Below, in pieces: positions 50,501 to 60,800 of a stretch of DNA of 64,000 nucleotides; position 1 is the first letter of the stretch; every line of letters starts with the position of its first letter. The notes beneath the pieces were generated by a model. That model did no database searches. It saw nothing but the letters and a program-made list of their open reading frames with translations, and was not told the origin of the DNA. This DNA comes from Ficedula albicollis (taxonomy: Eukaryota > Chordata > Aves > Passeriformes > Muscicapidae), in contig NC_021677.1 of assembly GCF_000247815.1 (NCBI RefSeq), forward strand, positions 57,479,769 to 57,543,768, given 5' to 3'. The position numbers were made by a program, and so were the translations under genes.

Positions 50501-53494
50501 TTCAGTGCTCAGGGACAAGATTTGAGTTTGTGGATGGATTCAAACCCCAAAATAAACCCCCAAGTTTGTTTTCTGAAAGTTTGTTTCCCCTTAAATGTGT
50601 AAGGCTGATTTGATGCAGTAGCTTAGCAAGTATAGGCAGAGAGTACATTCTGCTTCTGTGTCAGTTGAAAAATTATCTTGAATTATTTAACCCAGTATGT
50701 TTTTTCATCTCTCCTGGTATGCCGGTAGCCATATGTGGGTGGGAATTCCTGTAGAGAGTTCAGTCTTGGTGGCTAATCAAATCCACTACTGCCTTGGGAA
50801 GATTGCCAAAATAATGCCTGTAATGAAGAATTCCTTTGCAATTGCTTACCTCATGCTGTTAGGCAAAGGGATGTAATCATGTTTGCCTCGTATGGAATGA
50901 TTAAATTTCAGAACACGATGACCCAGATTTCTACTAACTTGCAAAGATTTTCAAACTGGAAATTTTGGGATGCTGTTTCCCATGCTTCACTGTATGCAGC
51001 AGGTACTTTAATAATTTGCTTTTGGTGATTTACTGTTTGCAGCATTATTCATGCTGCAATGGCTCCTGATTGCTTAGTGATCATTGCTTGGACTGCAGTA
51101 CATCAGCTGCAGATACTGAAACTCTAAATAAAGCTTTTACTCAAATTGACACTTTCAGCTTTAAGAGTGAGAATATTTTCTCTGAGGTGATGTTTTTGGG
51201 ACAATGCTTTCTCTGATAATTTTTAATAAGATTTGAAGGTGTAAAAGTTGCTGATCTCTTTAAGACAGTGGTGAAAGCAGAGAGTCAAAAGGTCTGGCAT
51301 CCAGAGAGATTTCATAGCGATGGTAATTAGCACTGCACTGTGCTTGCCTTGCAGCAGCAGTTCAGTTCTTTCCTGATGTACTGGCCATGTGTCAGTGTTG
51401 CTATTGTGTCTAGACTTCAGGCTGACTAACCTTACTAATGTATAGTTGAGAGAAAAATAATAAATGCTTCAGGCCAGGTTGGCTCTTTACACCTCGTGGC
51501 CTGTTTGGGCACCTTTTTTAAACCTCTGGTTGCTGAGTTTTCTTTCTTGTCAGTGCAAACACATGACTATTTTAGAATTTGTATACAAGACACTTCAGTA
51601 GTTAGTAAGCACTGTATTCTAGGATCAAGAGTTCTGAAATACAGATCTGGTACAGTGGCTTAGTGCTGAATTTGGGCTAGTGCTGGATTCAGTGTCAACC
51701 TGTCTTGGTTGGGGTAAAGAGATTAGATACTGAAGCAAAAATAAAGATGGCACCTTCCCAACACAAACCTGTACAGCCTGTGGGCTGTGACAATCTTCCT
51801 TCTCAAGAAATTGCCCCTCCCAAAAGTTAGTGAGCAGCAGATCTGAGCTGCTTTATAATGCATGCCTTTTGCACTCAGGAATCTCACGTGGGTGGGGTGA
51901 CTGAGGTTCTTGGGAGAAGCCAGCAAGAAGGGTAGTGTAGGTAGGCTCCACTGTTTTGCCTCTGTACAAGTACAGAAAAACCTGAGGGTGCATTAGGTGA
52001 ACCGTGCACTTCAGGTGCCCTTTGCTACCCCTCAGGTCGAAGGAAGGCTCCTGCTTTAGTGCCCTGCTTTTTCTTTCTGCTTCAGGGAGGAATCTGGAAT
52101 TCTTGCCACTAACGAAATTGCCAAAAAAACCCCAATCAAATTTCAATATGTACACCCCTAGCAGGGCTGTTCAGATAGTGAGGATGACCAGGAAAACAGA
52201 AATATGTGTTTGCCATCTGTTATCCTACCTGAATGTGCCTGGAACATCTACTCAGCCTCTGAGGGACTGTCACAGGAAACACCTGGGGAGGCTGAGGAGG
52301 AGCCCACAGTGCACAGCCCAGGTTTTTGCTTTCAACAGGATCCAATATAAAATTTTAACCTGGCACCCTGTGCAGCTATAAGAAATTGTGAGCACTGTTA
52401 CCAACAGCAGCATTATTAAAATTAAGAATTGCTGTAGCTAAGAGAATGAAAGACACAGCTCTGTTTACTGCAGGATGAAGGAAGTTAGCTTAAGTTATGT
52501 CAAGTCAGGCACTGCTAGCTCTGAGCTGACCTCTGAAAATGGTGTCCTTACCCAACAACTTGACTTTGCAATCAAAACTTGCTTTTATTGTACTTGTAAT
52601 TAGAGCATATAATTTAATCAGCCTTTGATTTTGGTTTATTAAATGCTTGTTCAGCACTAAGTGGCAATTAAGCATTGAAGTGCCTTCAGTAAATCCCAAA
52701 ACTTCATTATCATCAGTCATAATAAATTTGCCTCACTTGTACATTTTGTCAAGTTCTGCAGATAGAGCTGCCAAAAAAATGCTGGAGAGAGGTTTGCGAG
52801 CTCCCTGCTCCCCCTTATCCCCAACAAACAGAGGAGAATTGAAAAGTGAAACCAATGAGCTGTACCTTTTAAAGATGTTAAAAATAAACCCCTTTCTCCA
52901 GCAAACCACATTGACTTCTACTACTTCAGCTGCAGGAATCTGCTGATGGAGTCATTTCATTGATCCCTGGTATGTAACACTGTCTCTACGCACGTCCGAG
53001 CTAATTACAAATTGTTATATTGAAAAAGTTGGTAAAGGTAGCCAAACTACACTGCCACAAAAAAAAAAAAACAAACACCAAAGAACCTTGGCATATTAGG
53101 TAGATGCAAACACACAGCAAGAAAAACAAATTCTCATTCTACACAATTTGCTGTTTGAGTTCTTGACCTCTTAAGAGTACATAACACTGAAACTCAGATT
53201 TGTTTAGACTTCGGTTTCTTTTAAGGTGGGGATCTTAAAGATTCCTTTCTCATAATATCTTTTATGTCTGTAAAGTAGCTGTCAAGGGTTACAAGTGAAC
53301 TCTGGAGCATCTGCCCTGCAATTCCTGAGGTAAACTTCACAGCTGCATCTCTACCCACGGTACACTGACTCAGCAGCGTTGGTGTGCTATCCCAAAAATG
53401 GTATTTCCTGTTAATACAGCTACGCTTGTCCGGCAGCATGGGGCACCAAATCAGTGGTTGTAAACCATGGCATTCCAGTTGATCTTGCAGCTGT

Positions 53495-53676
53495 TTTTAC
53501 CACATGAACAATGAACAGAAGGTGTTTGATGAATTCGTGGCAACTTCCCCGGGAAACTCAGATGAAAAACTACCAGCTGAAAATATTTTACCACATGAAC
53601 AATGAACAGAAGGTGTTTGATGAATTCGTGGCAACTTCCCCGGGAAACTCAGATGAAAAGCTACCAGCTTAAAATA
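53495..53676. repeat. 91-bp tandem duplication (two copies)
   Basis: The unit starting ttttaccacatgaacaatga occurs at 53495-53585 and 53586-53676, with one clear change (aaaaactacc versus aaaagctacc). It is followed by an AT-only low-complexity patch. Confidence 0.95.
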
Positions 53677-54861
53677 TTATAAATAATTAAATAAATTAAA
53701 ATATTGTAATTATTAAAATTATTAAAATATTGTAATACTGGTATTTGCAATGCAGTCTTGTAATGCATATTGTGTCTTCAGTGAAATCGTCTGCTTCCTG
53801 TCTGGAAATCTTCAGAACTGATCTCAGCCCTGTGAGCAGACTTTAGTTCTGGGTGACAGCTCTGGCAGGATGAGGCTTCACAATGGGGAAAGGTATTTAC
53901 TATGAAAACATAAGTGTGTAATTTGGGTCTTTTTGCTTTGATGTATTTAGATATTTTTCTATGTTCAGTGCACTGTAAAAATGTCAACTTAAATAACTGT
54001 TAAGGAGCAAAAACAAAAAAAAGGGGGCACTTTTTCATGGCAGTTGGGAGTTTGGTGGGCTGTGCATCTGTGACTCCTCAGGAATGCAAGTACCTGGTTC
54101 TAATAAACGACTCAAAATGTTGCAGTGATCAACAGAAAAGGGTAATCTCTGCTCCCAGAAAGGTAATTGCACTGGTAGAACATAAACACATGCATTATTT
54201 ATGTACCTACCTAAGTAGAAATAGTAAAAATTACAGTTATACTGGCACACGTAGAATTAAAATTTTGCACATGGCTAGTGACAAACAAATGAAATTGTTA
54301 GCATTTTGAAGTCTTTTGATTGACTTTCTGCTTTAAGGTCATATAAAACTGAACTACAAGGTGTGTTTTTTATGCTGCTCTATGGTCATTGTCCATGTAA
54401 CTTGACCATGTCATTGGGTTTAGCTAAAGCTTTTTTTATCTTGCTAGAAAAATACATAGTCAGCTCAAATTTCAGCTTAGATTTCAATTAAAAAAAAATA
54501 GAAATGCATACTAAGCTAATGAAAATATTTCTATGTTTTAAAAAAAGTCTTGAAATTATTTATTTGTCCATTATATTGGTAGCATTATTCACATCATTTA
54601 TCAGAAAAGACCATATATATGATTTTAACTGCTGTGAAAATAAAGGTACAAATTATTTTCCTCACTGAACAACATCCATCCAAGGTTATGGATTAATGCT
54701 ACTCCTCAGTGCTGGACACTAAATTCAGAGTAGAACAAGGAATTTCGAATTACAAATCTTGGGGCAATATTAAATAAAACATTAGAAGAAGCAAACGTTA
54801 GTTATGCCATCTTTCTGTTCATAGCCTGGATGTGTTAGCCTAGTAATTGGTAAGTTAAAAA

Positions 54862-54881
54862 AGGATCCAGGTAAAGAACAC
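54862..54881. repeat. Left stray copy of the minisatellite-related 20-mer
   Basis: The 20 bases aggatccaggtaaagaacac here are identical to 56356-56375, inside the last diverged unit at the right end of the minisatellite. The two copies bracket the CpG island and the whole array, about 1.5 kb apart. Confidence 0.85.
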
Positions 54882-54883
54882 CC

Positions 54884-55166
54884 CGCGGCCTCGAACCCGC
54901 CCACGGCCGAGCGCAGCCGGACCCGCGCCCCGGGGCGGGGCTTCCCTCGCCAGCCAATCACACCGCGCCGATTGCCGCCCGGCCCCGCCCCTCCGCGCCT
55001 GACCAATCCCCTTCCCGTGCGTCGCTTCCTCCCCCCCCCCCCCCCCCCCCCCCCCCCCAGCAGCCAATGGGGAGCGGGGGCGGGGCCGCGCGGGGCGCAC
55101 GCGGCGGCGGCTCTGAGGGGACCGAGACCGGAAAGGGGAAGGGGAACGGGACCCGTGACACGGCCG
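54884..55166 (+). promoter_or_regulatory. CpG-island promoter of an unidentified downstream gene
   Basis: A sharp transition from AT-rich DNA to a CpG-dense island. There are three CCAAT boxes in the + orientation (54954-54958, 55003-55007, 55064-55068) and GC boxes at about 54931-54940 and 55076-55085, with no TATA box. CCAAT orientation and order suggest transcription to the right, with a start near 55090-55140. A purine-rich leader then reaches a donor-like cgg|gtgagg at 55180. In mammals the gene after SGPP1 in the same direction is WDR89, whose coding sequence is in a downstream exon. That identity is inference from gene order only, as no WDR89 coding exon is present. Confidence 0.6.
55031..55058. 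repeat. 28-nt C homopolymer in the second CpG island
   Basis: An uninterrupted run of 28 C lies between cgcttcct and agcagccaatgg. It sits in the same kind of place as the 633-C tract at SGPP1, a CpG-island promoter with CCAAT boxes. Its length in the real chromosome is uncertain. Confidence 0.9.
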
Positions 55167-56388
55167 GGATAAGGATCGGGTGAGGAACACCGGCAGGGAA
55201 CAGGGATAAGGATCGGGTGAGGAACACCGGCAGGGAACAGGGATAAGGATCGGGTGAGGAACACCGGCAGGGAACAGGGATAAGGATCGGGTGAGGAACA
55301 CCGGCAGGGAACAGGGATAAGGATCGGGTGAGGAACACCGGCAGGGAACAGGGATAAGGATCGGGTGAGGAACACCGGCAGGGAACAGGGATAAGGATCG
55401 GGTGAGGAACACCGGCAGGGAACAGGGATAAGGATCGGGTGAGGAACACCGGCAGGGAACAGGGATAAGGATCGGGTGAGGAACACCGGCAGGGAACAGG
55501 GATAAGGATCGGGTGAGGAACACCGGCAGGGAACAGGGATAAGGATCGGGTGAGGAACACCGGCAGGGAACAGGGATAAGGATCGGGTGAGGAACACCGG
55601 CAGGGAACAGGGATAAGGATCGGGTGAGGAACACCGGCAGGGAACAGGGATAAGGATCGGGTGAGGAACACCGGCAGGGAACAGGGATAAGGATCGGGTG
55701 AGGAACACCGGCAGGGAACAGGGATAAGGATCGGGTGAGGAACACCGGCAGGGAACAGGGATAAGGATCGGGTGAGGAACACCGGCAGGGAACAGGGATA
55801 AGGATCGGGTGAGGAACACCGGCAGGGAACAGGGATAAGGATCGGGTGAGGAACACCGGCAGGGAACAGGGATAAGGATCGGGTGAGGAACACCGGCAGG
55901 GAACAGGGATAAGGATCGGGTGAGGAACACCGGCAGGGAACAGGGATAAGGATCGGGTGAGGAACACCGGCAGGGAACAGGGATAAGGATCGGGTGAGGA
56001 ACACCGGCAGGGAACAGGGATAAGGATCGGGTGAGGAACACCGGCAGGGAACAGGGATAAGGATCGGGTGAGGAACACCGGCAGGGAACAGGGATAAGGA
56101 TCGGGTGAGGAACACCGGCAGGGAACAGGGATAAGGATCGGGTGAGGAACACCGGCAGGGAACAGGGATAAGGATCGGGTGAGGAACACCGGCAGGGAAC
56201 AGGGATAAGGATCGGGTGAGGAACACCGGCAGGGAACAGGGATAAGGATCGGGTGAGGAACACCGGCAGGGAACAGGGATAAGGATCGGGTGAGGAACAC
56301 CGGCAGGGAACAGGGATAAGGATCGGGTGAGGAACACCGGGCAGGCAATGGGATGAGGATCCAGGTAAAGAACACTGGCAGGGAACAG
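55167..56388. repeat. 37-bp minisatellite: 31 intact units plus 2 diverged
   Basis: Units start ggataaggatcgggtgagg and end ggcagggaacag, with an exact 37-bp period. Intact units run from 55167 to 56313 (31 units), with no differences that I noticed. Unit 32 (56314-56350) is degenerate at its end (gggcaggcaatg). Unit 33 (56351-56388) is strongly diverged (ggatgaggatccaggtaaag, then aacactggcagggaacag) and passes without a break into a CR1 fragment. Because no stop codon falls in any minus-strand frame of the unit, long spurious open frames appear on that strand. Every unit carries a cgg|gtgagg donor-like site on the + strand. Confidence 0.98.
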
Positions 56389-56552
56389 GCTGCCCAGGGC
56401 ATTGATGGAATCACCATCCCTTGGAAGTGTTCAGAATCATGTGGGTGTGGTGCTTAGGGACACGGTTTAGTGGTGACCTTGCACTGCTGCGTTAATGTCT
56501 GGAATTGATCACAAATGTCTTTTTCAGCCTCAGTGATTCAGTGATTCAATAA
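56376..56552 (+). mobile_element. CR1 LINE 3'-end fragment joined to the minisatellite
   Basis: CR1 tail segments: ggaacaggctgcccagggca, tggaatcaccatcccttgga, agtgttcagaatcatgtggg, gtggtgcttagggacacggt, ttagtggtgaccttgcactg, and a decayed terminus gtgattcagtgattcaat. Its left end overlaps the last minisatellite unit, since gggaacag is shared by both. Confidence 0.85.
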
Positions 56553-57515
56553 AAGATATGTACTAGGAAGTCGTGCTGGTAAGCACCAGCTGACCTCACC
56601 CAGGTTTGGTGCAGATGAGAATCTTTATTAATAATTGCAACAGTCTAAAACAACAAAAAAACTCCACAGCCAAACAAATCTGGAAAAGGTCAGAAGAAGA
56701 AATGAAAGTTGCAATTTGGGTTTTTTTGTTTGGTAGTTTTACTCCCTTGGGGAAAAAAGGAAAATAAACTTTTCTATGGTTTTGAATAAAAAAGTAGTTA
56801 CAGAAACTACTGTGACATGCATATCTTTAAATTATATTAGATATAGTCATCAGATATCTCCAAGTATGCTGTGTGGTAGAATTAACTTTTCCTAGAAGAT
56901 ACAGGGACTGGAATTGTCAATTCTGTGTGATGTTACTGGCTCATATTGGTTACAATACTATAATTCTAAATTAATTTTTCCTAGACATGTGTTATATATT
57001 TGAAACAACGCAGAAACACGAGCTCTTTTCTTAGTATGCTTGTTTTTAGGTCTGTAAAAACTCTTTTCTCAGAACTGAGTTATGTTAATGCCTTTTATTT
57101 CCTAGTGTTTTCAGTGTGTTTCCTGTTTGAGTGAATAATCAGATTTAGTGAAGTGTGTGTGCAGAGCAGCTCCTTGGAGATAACTGTCCCTGTCAGCAGA
57201 GTAACTGAACAGGTTTGTGTTCATGTGAATCCCATGGTTTCTAGGTGCTGATTTTACATGGTGCTTGTTTAAAGCTTTTATCTTGATTTCCGTTCATTTA
57301 AAGACTGGTGTAGCTGTGGTTTTTTTCCAAATACCATTTTATGGGGTCAAGGAAGAGCCATTGACATGACCTGAGGCCTGTCTGTTTTTTCTGTGGTCTC
57401 AGACCTTCTGGAAATAAATACATTCAATTCTTTTTCCACATCATTTTGCACGAGTTCTTCTGTGCATGGGATGATTGATGATGTTCAGGTGGCTTTTTAA
57501 ATGTGCTTTTTAAAA
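56553..57515. other. Intergenic or intronic DNA, nothing recognised
   Basis: AT-rich unique sequence between two CR1 fragments. No coding or regulatory structure is visible. Confidence 0.55.
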
Positions 57516-57520
57516 AGAGC

Positions 57521-57900
57521 ATAGAATCATAGAATTTTTGGGGTTGAAAGGGACCTTAAAATCTCATTCCAACCCTCAGCCATGGGCAGGGACACCTTCC
57601 ACCAGACCAGGTTGCTCAGAGCTCCGTCCAACCTGGCCTTGAGCATTCCCAGGGATGGGGCAGCCACAGCTTCTCTGAAAAACCTGTGCCAGGCCTCACC
57701 ACCCTCACAGCAAAGAATTCCTTCCTGCCCTCTGTCAGCTTGAATCCACTTTCCCTCGTCCTGTCACTCCAGGCTCTGGTAAATAGTCTCTCTCCATCTT
57801 TCTTGCAGATTCATTCAGGTACTTTAAGCTGCAATTATGTCACCCCAAGGCCTTCTCTTTTCCAGGCTGAACAATCTCAGTTCTCTCAACCTTTCAAGGT
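57521..57900 (-). mobile_element. CR1 LINE 3'-end fragment, - orientation (about 380 bp)
   Basis: The longest and best preserved CR1 copy here, read as reverse complement: atagaatcatagaatttttg, gggttgaaagggaccttaaa, ccatgggcagggacaccttc, caccagaccaggttgctcag, agctccgtccaacctggcct, tgagcattcccagggatggg, ctgtgccaggcctcaccacc, aagaattccttcctgccctc, cctgtcactccaggctctgg and aggctgaacaatctcagttc. Non-coding, 5'-truncated. Confidence 0.93.
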
Positions 57901-58391
57901 GATTTTTAAAAAATGTGGTTTTTTCTTTCCCTGCATCATTTTTGCAGGGCAGCCCTGGGGTCTGGTCTGTACCTGACTGTGTGGGTGGTCTCCTGAGAGA
58001 CCAGATGGTTGTTACCTGCTGGCAGCATTTTCCAGCTTTGTTGTGCTTTTTACTGGAAGTGTACAAATAATGGTATTTCCAAGCTTTTCTGGGGGAAAAA
58101 AAAGAAAAATAAAAATGGGCAAAACAGAAGGAAGTCAGCACTATCCTGCTGCTCAGGTATGTTTATACCAAGCTGTCTCTGCAGACAATACAAGACTTGG
58201 GTTTATTTGGTGAGTGAAAATATGTTTTTTATGGGGTTCAGCTTCTCCTTGTAAGGACAAGCCCATTAGTGGCGTTCACACCAGACATTAAAAAGAAGTG
58301 TTGAGAATTGTGAATCAGGGACTGGGCAAAGTTTTGGAGTGTGCTTTTGCACTTGAGAGCAGTTCAGGTGCAAGATGGGCAATGGAGGAGG
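57901..58391. other. Intergenic or intronic DNA, nothing recognised
   Basis: Unique sequence with short A- and T-rich runs. No gene recognised. Confidence 0.5.
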
Positions 58392-59037
58392 TAAGAAAGG
58401 CAGAAAAAGAGCATATTTCCCAACCCCACGTTAGGGATTGGTTAGGAGGTTCAACCTGAAACAAAGTATTGGCAGGAAGCAAATATTTGCAGCTGTCCAT
58501 TTTAACAAGTACTATATTGTAATATATATTATGATGCTGTATTATGCTATAAGCTCTTCAGTCTGATAAATTAAAGTCCATTGTCTAGTCTGATCTCCTT
58601 TGCAACATAAACCATCTGTATTGTTATTTATACTCTTTATAGACTTGACATTAATTTATCGCCCCTTTTTCACATTAATCTGAAAATACTTCTTCCAGAT
58701 TGATAATATTAACATAAGAAAGGCAGAAAAAGAGCATATTTCCCAACCCCACGTTAGGGATTGGTTAGGAGGTTCAACCTGAAACAAAGTATTGGCGGGA
58801 AGCAAATATTTGCAGCTGTCCATTTTAACAAGTACTATATTGTAATATATATTATGATGCTGTATTATGCTATAAGCTCTTCAGTCTGATAAATTAAAGT
58901 CCATTGTCTAGTCTGATCTCCTTTGCAACATAAACCATCTGTATTGTTATTTATACTCTTTATAGACTTGACATTAATTTATCGCCCCTTTTTCACATTA
59001 ATCTGAAAATACTTCTTCTAGATTGATAATATTAACA
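58392..59037. repeat. 323-bp tandem duplication (two copies)
   Basis: Unit 1 is 58392-58714 and unit 2 about 58715-59037, period 323 bp. I see two differences (ggcaggaagc versus ggcgggaagc; cttccag versus cttctag). No coding content. Confidence 0.97.
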
Positions 59038-60600
59038 GGGTTTTGTGTTATTTTTATTGCACTGTTTGTAGTGCTGAAAATGTTTTGAGGTGACCTTAAT
59101 GCTTACTTTGAGACTAAATTTGTAGCAGATAGAGGAATGCATGTATTTCAAAATTTATTAGTTTCTATTGTTTTCCTGTTTGAGACTTGTTTTATATAAA
59201 AATGCCCTTTAGCCTTGAAAGGACACTTGCTATTTTTTTTTTAATTCTGTAGTTTTCCAGATAAATGAAAACGTATTAAAAAACCTCAAAATTAAAGGGT
59301 TCTTTGTTTAATATGACAACTGTATCTTTCCTGTGAAAACGTGGGTGTGTTAAAACACTCCTGGTTCTTATACTGACTTAAATTAAATCATGCAAATCCA
59401 AAATTAGTTTTAAAGTATAATGATTGTTTTGCTGTATTGTTTATAACATTTCTTGTAATCACTTTTATTTTCTTCAGCAGAAACTTAATTCTTTTTTTTA
59501 TTTTTAACTGATCAGCAGCTTTTCACTTGCACCTCTCTCTGCAGCTCACCATAACTACTGAGATCTTTCTTTTTTCCCCTGGCTGTTATTTCAAGTCAAA
59601 ACCATTGCTCAGTTTCTCATTAAAGATAAGATACAAAAGTGCAGTTAAACTGGTGAAAAGACAGCCCAGTTTTTAAATAAAATTGGCAAACTGGAGTTGT
59701 GTGCTGGCAGTACCAGGAATAGGAGGCTTCAGATATTGTTCACTTTTCAATAATTTGAGGCTCTTTTCATAATAATAATTTGTGTACCTTTGTTGCTATG
59801 GGAATGAGTGGGAGAGCTGGAATTAAGTGTTATTACACCTTTGTGCAATCAGAAGGGAGAAGCAGCTGTGAAAGAAAAATTTCTTGTTTAGAAACATCCA
59901 GCTCTTAATAGCAATTCTAACTTGAGTTTTTATGTAGTTTATGAAGGAGTTTTTTGAGGTAAGAGGATTTAATTTTAGTTTATTCAATGTCTGTCAGGAT
60001 ATCTAAGGAAATACATGACTCTGTATTGAAAGGGAGAAAAACAGATTTAAAGAGAAGTTAATTCTAGTGGTTTAATGTTGGTAATGTTGGGCAACTATTA
60101 CCTTGCATGTGCATTGAACACTCCTGCTTTGGGAATGTTTGTGGGAGATAGATATGAGTGTAAGAGGTTGAGAGAGGAAGGGTTTTGTAGTTGTTAGATT
60201 TGGTTTGTTCATCCCTCTTTCCTAGGAAGTTTGAGTGATGGGTGTTTCTGGACTCGGCACTTGCTGGATGCTAAAAGAGAAAATACAAATGCACACAAGT
60301 CAGTCATTCCCTGTGTGTTTATGTGTGCCTTGCATGGACATAGGAGCCACATCTCGCATTATTATGAAGTCTGAATGATCAAACTCTGTGGATTAAAGTC
60401 ACCAAATGAGACTTTAATAAAGAACTCGTATATTTTTAACATCAGATGGTTCAGAAAGAAAAGTTGTGGCACAGTTGAATTTGGTTGGGTTTTTTTTTAA
60501 TCAGTTTTTCGTTTAAGCAAAGGCTGTGATTTTTGATTAACGGTCTGATTTGAGGAACGGAGGCTTTTAAAAGGAAGAAAAAACCATTGGTTCTTAATTA
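59038..60600. other. AT-rich intergenic or intronic DNA
   Basis: AT-rich, with several short T and A runs. No gene, repeat family or CpG clustering seen. Confidence 0.55.
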
Positions 60601-60602
60601 AC

Positions 60603-60800
60603 GCTCGTGTTAATTATTCTTGGATCGGGTAAATCGCGACTCCCTCTCCGAGCTGCTCTGGGGCGGTCACTGGCGACACCCGGTGGCCGAGAGCGGAATG
60701 ACAGCCCCTGGCAGCCTGTCCCAAACTTTGGGCTTTTCCGCCCAAAATCCGTGGCATTAGACGTGGCTGTGTGGAGGGGCTCGCTCAGCTCCTTAGGCTG
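60603..60800. promoter_or_regulatory. CpG-rich patch with CTCF-like site
   Basis: A short CpG-rich patch in AT-rich surroundings (ggatcgggtaaatcgcgact, gagagcggaatg, agacgtggctg). The segment tggcgacacccggtggccg (60671-60689), read on the minus strand as cggccaccgggtgtcgcca, resembles the CTCF consensus around its CCACC-GG-G core. It might be an insulator, a small promoter or an exon; no coding frame is convincing. Confidence 0.35.

Larger units (their letters stand above)
45791..54860. other. AT-rich downstream/intergenic DNA
   Basis: There is no recognisable coding sequence; frames are short and scattered. The stretch holds two short tandem duplications (46149, 53495), a T-rich low-complexity patch near 48440-48476, an A run near 53058-53070, an AT-only patch at 53670-53735, and a good poly(A) signal at 50457-50462. 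Part of it may be an extended SGPP1 3'UTR. Confidence 0.55.

Noticed and set aside
55167..56388. CRISPR array
   Set aside because: The repeats are contiguous 37-mers with no unique spacers, in a vertebrate genome.
54782..56417. Minus-strand open frames of 459-520 codons with a 37-residue repeat
   Set aside because: They arise because the 37-bp minisatellite unit lacks stop codons in all three minus-strand frames. Three overlapping frames encode the same repeated peptide, and the ends have no domain or conserved start.
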